Shown here: one piece after another, positions 62,533-64,000 of the stretch
How the letters are laid out: each line of letters begins with the position of its first letter
Numbering within the stretch: position 1 is the stretch's first letter
Origin: Apiospora phragmitis
Taxonomy: Eukaryota > Ascomycota > Sordariomycetes > Amphisphaeriales > Apiosporaceae
NCBI GenBank assembly: GCA_038363925.1
Contig: JAQQWL010000002.1
Location: 4,898,001-4,962,000 of the forward strand
Length of the DNA stretch: 64,000 bases
Reading direction: 5' to 3'
Made by a program: the position numbers and the translations under genes
The notes under the pieces: generated by a model
Told to the model about the DNA's origin: nothing
Databases searched by the model: none
Seen by the model: only the letters and a program-made list of their open reading frames with translations

Positions 62533-62572
62533 TGGTCCGTAAAGGGGTGGTCCGTGGAGGGGTGCCTTAGCT
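62533..62572 (-). repeat. Right terminal inverted repeat of the pogo element
   Basis: Reverse complement of the left repeat over 40 bp with one mismatch at 62541. It carries the same tandem ACGGACCA subrepeats. Confidence 0.9.
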
Positions 62573-62800
62573 TAACGTCCTAAAAAACAAAGTTGCAAAT
62601 AGAATTCAACTGAGGCGAGCATCTCTTATGAGATGGTTAGGTCGGGCTTCAAATAGCATCCAGCAAACGTTGATCCATTCTGGTATTTACTATACAATCT
62701 ATGACAGCTATGTTGCATTAACCCATATCACTCGAGGTGAAAACGGGGTTTGCTTGGACAGTCAGTCTCTGGACGTTTCGAGTAACGTGCGCACCCCAAC

Positions 62801-63607
62801 TTAAGCAGCCACAGCCGCCGCACATGCACCGGCAGCAGCGGCCATGACAGCACCCGCGGCCATGGTTCTGCGGGGCGCCGCGCCCTCGGACGAGGACGTC
62901 TCTTGCGGGCCCGTGTCCGACCCACTTCCCCCGGGAGTCGCCGAGGTGGCCTGGCTAAGGGACGAAGCCGGTGGGGCCCCGGGTGACGCCCTCGCACGTG
63001 GTGGCGGAGCCCGGGACATAGGTGTCGAGGAAGGCCGAGTGGCTTTGGTAGGGGGTCACGACGGGGCCGTCGCCAGGGCCTGCGGTGGTCGGGAAGGTCC
63101 CTGTACAGGTCGACGCCCATTTGGAGAAGTCGGTTCTGCTCAGAACGAAGGAAGGCAATCGGATTAGTACTTGGTAGCTTGGCTGGCTATGTGTTTGCGG
63201 TAATCTGGTGCCACTGCGTAAAAGAGCACCGAGACACAACTAAAGATCGCGAGAAACACGTACCGGCGGGACTTCCACCATTCCGACCTCGACGACTCGA
63301 ACGTAAAGTACTCCTCGTGGAGCGTGGCGGGAATCTTGCCCAGGAGGGCGCACTCGCTGGTCGGGATGTTGGCCGCCGCGAACAGACTGGACTTCTGGAT
63401 CACATCGCCGAGGGCGCCAGACGGTTCTTGTCTGTAAATGAAAACCTTTTTGAAGACCTCGGCATAGCATTCGGGGCTGATCTCGTCAGGGCCAGTCGTT
63501 ATTTTCGGAAGGTCCGTCGAATCAGTAGTTTGAGAAGCACTCGACTCGGCTGCTGAAACCGCCAGGACGGCGGCGGCAACGACGGAAGTAATGCTACGGG
63601 GATACAT
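62801..63607 (-). CDS. Secreted, probably GPI-anchored Ser/Thr-rich protein, one-base shift
   Basis: From ATG 63607 a signal peptide (MYPRSITSVVAAAVLAVSAAES) is followed by a domain with cysteines in PECYAEVF and SECALLG, and aromatic residues in EEYFTFESSRSEWWKS. An intron of 127 bp (63136-63262, GTACGT..CAG) joins in phase to TDFSKWASTCTGTFPTTA, whose cysteine continues the domain. A G/C run (62973-62983) then shifts the frame by one base. The second frame reads ASSLSQATSATPGGSGSDTG and ends in a hydrophobic MAAGAVMAAAAGACAAAVAA, as expected for a GPI-attachment signal. If the shift is real, the protein stops at GPTGFVP without an anchor. If it is an indel, it is a cell-wall or surface protein of about 230 residues. 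Family not recognised. Confidence 0.65.
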
Positions 63608-64000
63608 GATAGTGTGTTTGATAGTGAGAACTTGGAGAGGCGTATGTTAGAAGGTGAAGGATGGAGGAAAGGGAAGCGTTGTGCTTTGAGGGATACGTGT
63701 TATTACTTGGACCTGCATTGTGTATCGTACGATGCCGGCATGAGCCAAGAGCCTGAACAGAGATGTTGGTTCTTAAAATTGGAAACTCAAGCAATAACCG
63801 ACCGATGTTGCAATAGTACAGGGCTAATTGTCCCGGTATAATGCATCCGTCCCAATGACAGCAAGAACCGAAAGAAAATGTGAGCGGTACCATTTGGCAA
63901 CGCGACAGCCAAGGCCTGGGCGGCCCAATGGAGTAACTCCTGCAGGTCTGTTATTGGCGCTCGCTCGTTCGCTATTAGGGTCCGCCCGCGGAGTGTCGCT
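63608..64000. other. Promoter side of the secreted protein gene; end of window
   Basis: No gene recognised in the last 390 bases. Confidence 0.5.

Larger units (their letters stand above)
60625..62572 (-). mobile_element. pogo/Fot1-type DNA transposon, complete but degenerate
   Basis: A Tc1/mariner-superfamily element of 1,948 bp with both ends present. 40-bp terminal inverted repeats start AGCTAAGGCACCCC. Dinucleotide TA stands at both outer edges (60623-60624 and 62573-62574), the target duplication of this superfamily. It contains one minus-strand transposase gene that is no longer intact. No cargo gene. Confidence 0.9.

Overview
The window is nuclear DNA of a filamentous ascomycete (Pezizomycotina, most likely a Sordariomycete). 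Short GT..AG introns with CTAAC/CTGAC-type branch sites are everywhere. The recognisable genes are fungal: BUD6, an ataxin-2/Pbp1 homologue with a PAM2 motif, an AA11 chitin LPMO, a C2H2+Zn2Cys6 regulator, a SAT4-type membrane protein, NACHT and HET-like self/non-self relics, and a pogo/Fot1 transposon. TG-to-TA and CA-to-TA changes in relics and one extremely A+T-rich block suggest repeat-induced point mutation (RIP).

Layout. 0-8 kb: an astacin-like metalloprotease with a VYEP repeat tail, a DUF4267 membrane protein, a dead P450, a small four-helix membrane protein and a dead NACHT/NLR gene. 8-16 kb: an unrecognised membrane/secreted protein, a secreted cysteine-containing protein, a GT25-like glycosyltransferase and a paralogue of the four-helix protein. 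17-32 kb: a conserved core with BUD6 (minus) and PBP1 (plus), separated by about 8 kb without a recognisable gene. 34-42 kb: the LPMO, a degenerate AAA ATPase that ends at an A+T-rich RIP-like block, and a probable copia-type LTR. 43-49 kb: a FAD monooxygenase, a short-chain dehydrogenase and a regulator that look like a small catabolic or secondary-metabolic group. 50-54 kb: a tiny secreted Cys-rich protein and a dead HET-like gene. 54-60 kb: a SAT4 membrane protein, a BAHD acyltransferase and a damaged SDR. 60.6-62.6 kb: a complete but dead pogo element with 40-bp TIRs and TA target duplications. 62.8-63.6 kb: a probable GPI-anchored protein.

Many otherwise well-preserved genes, including the conserved BUD6, are broken by a single one-base shift, mostly in short G or C runs, while other genes are intact. 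I read most of these shifts as sequencing/assembly indels and keep them apart from real decay, which shows several stops, lost splice sites or missing domains (P450, NLR, AAA, HET-like, transposase). The mixture of relics, transposons and lineage-variable genes around a small housekeeping core looks like an accessory or subtelomere-like region, but position on the chromosome cannot be seen.
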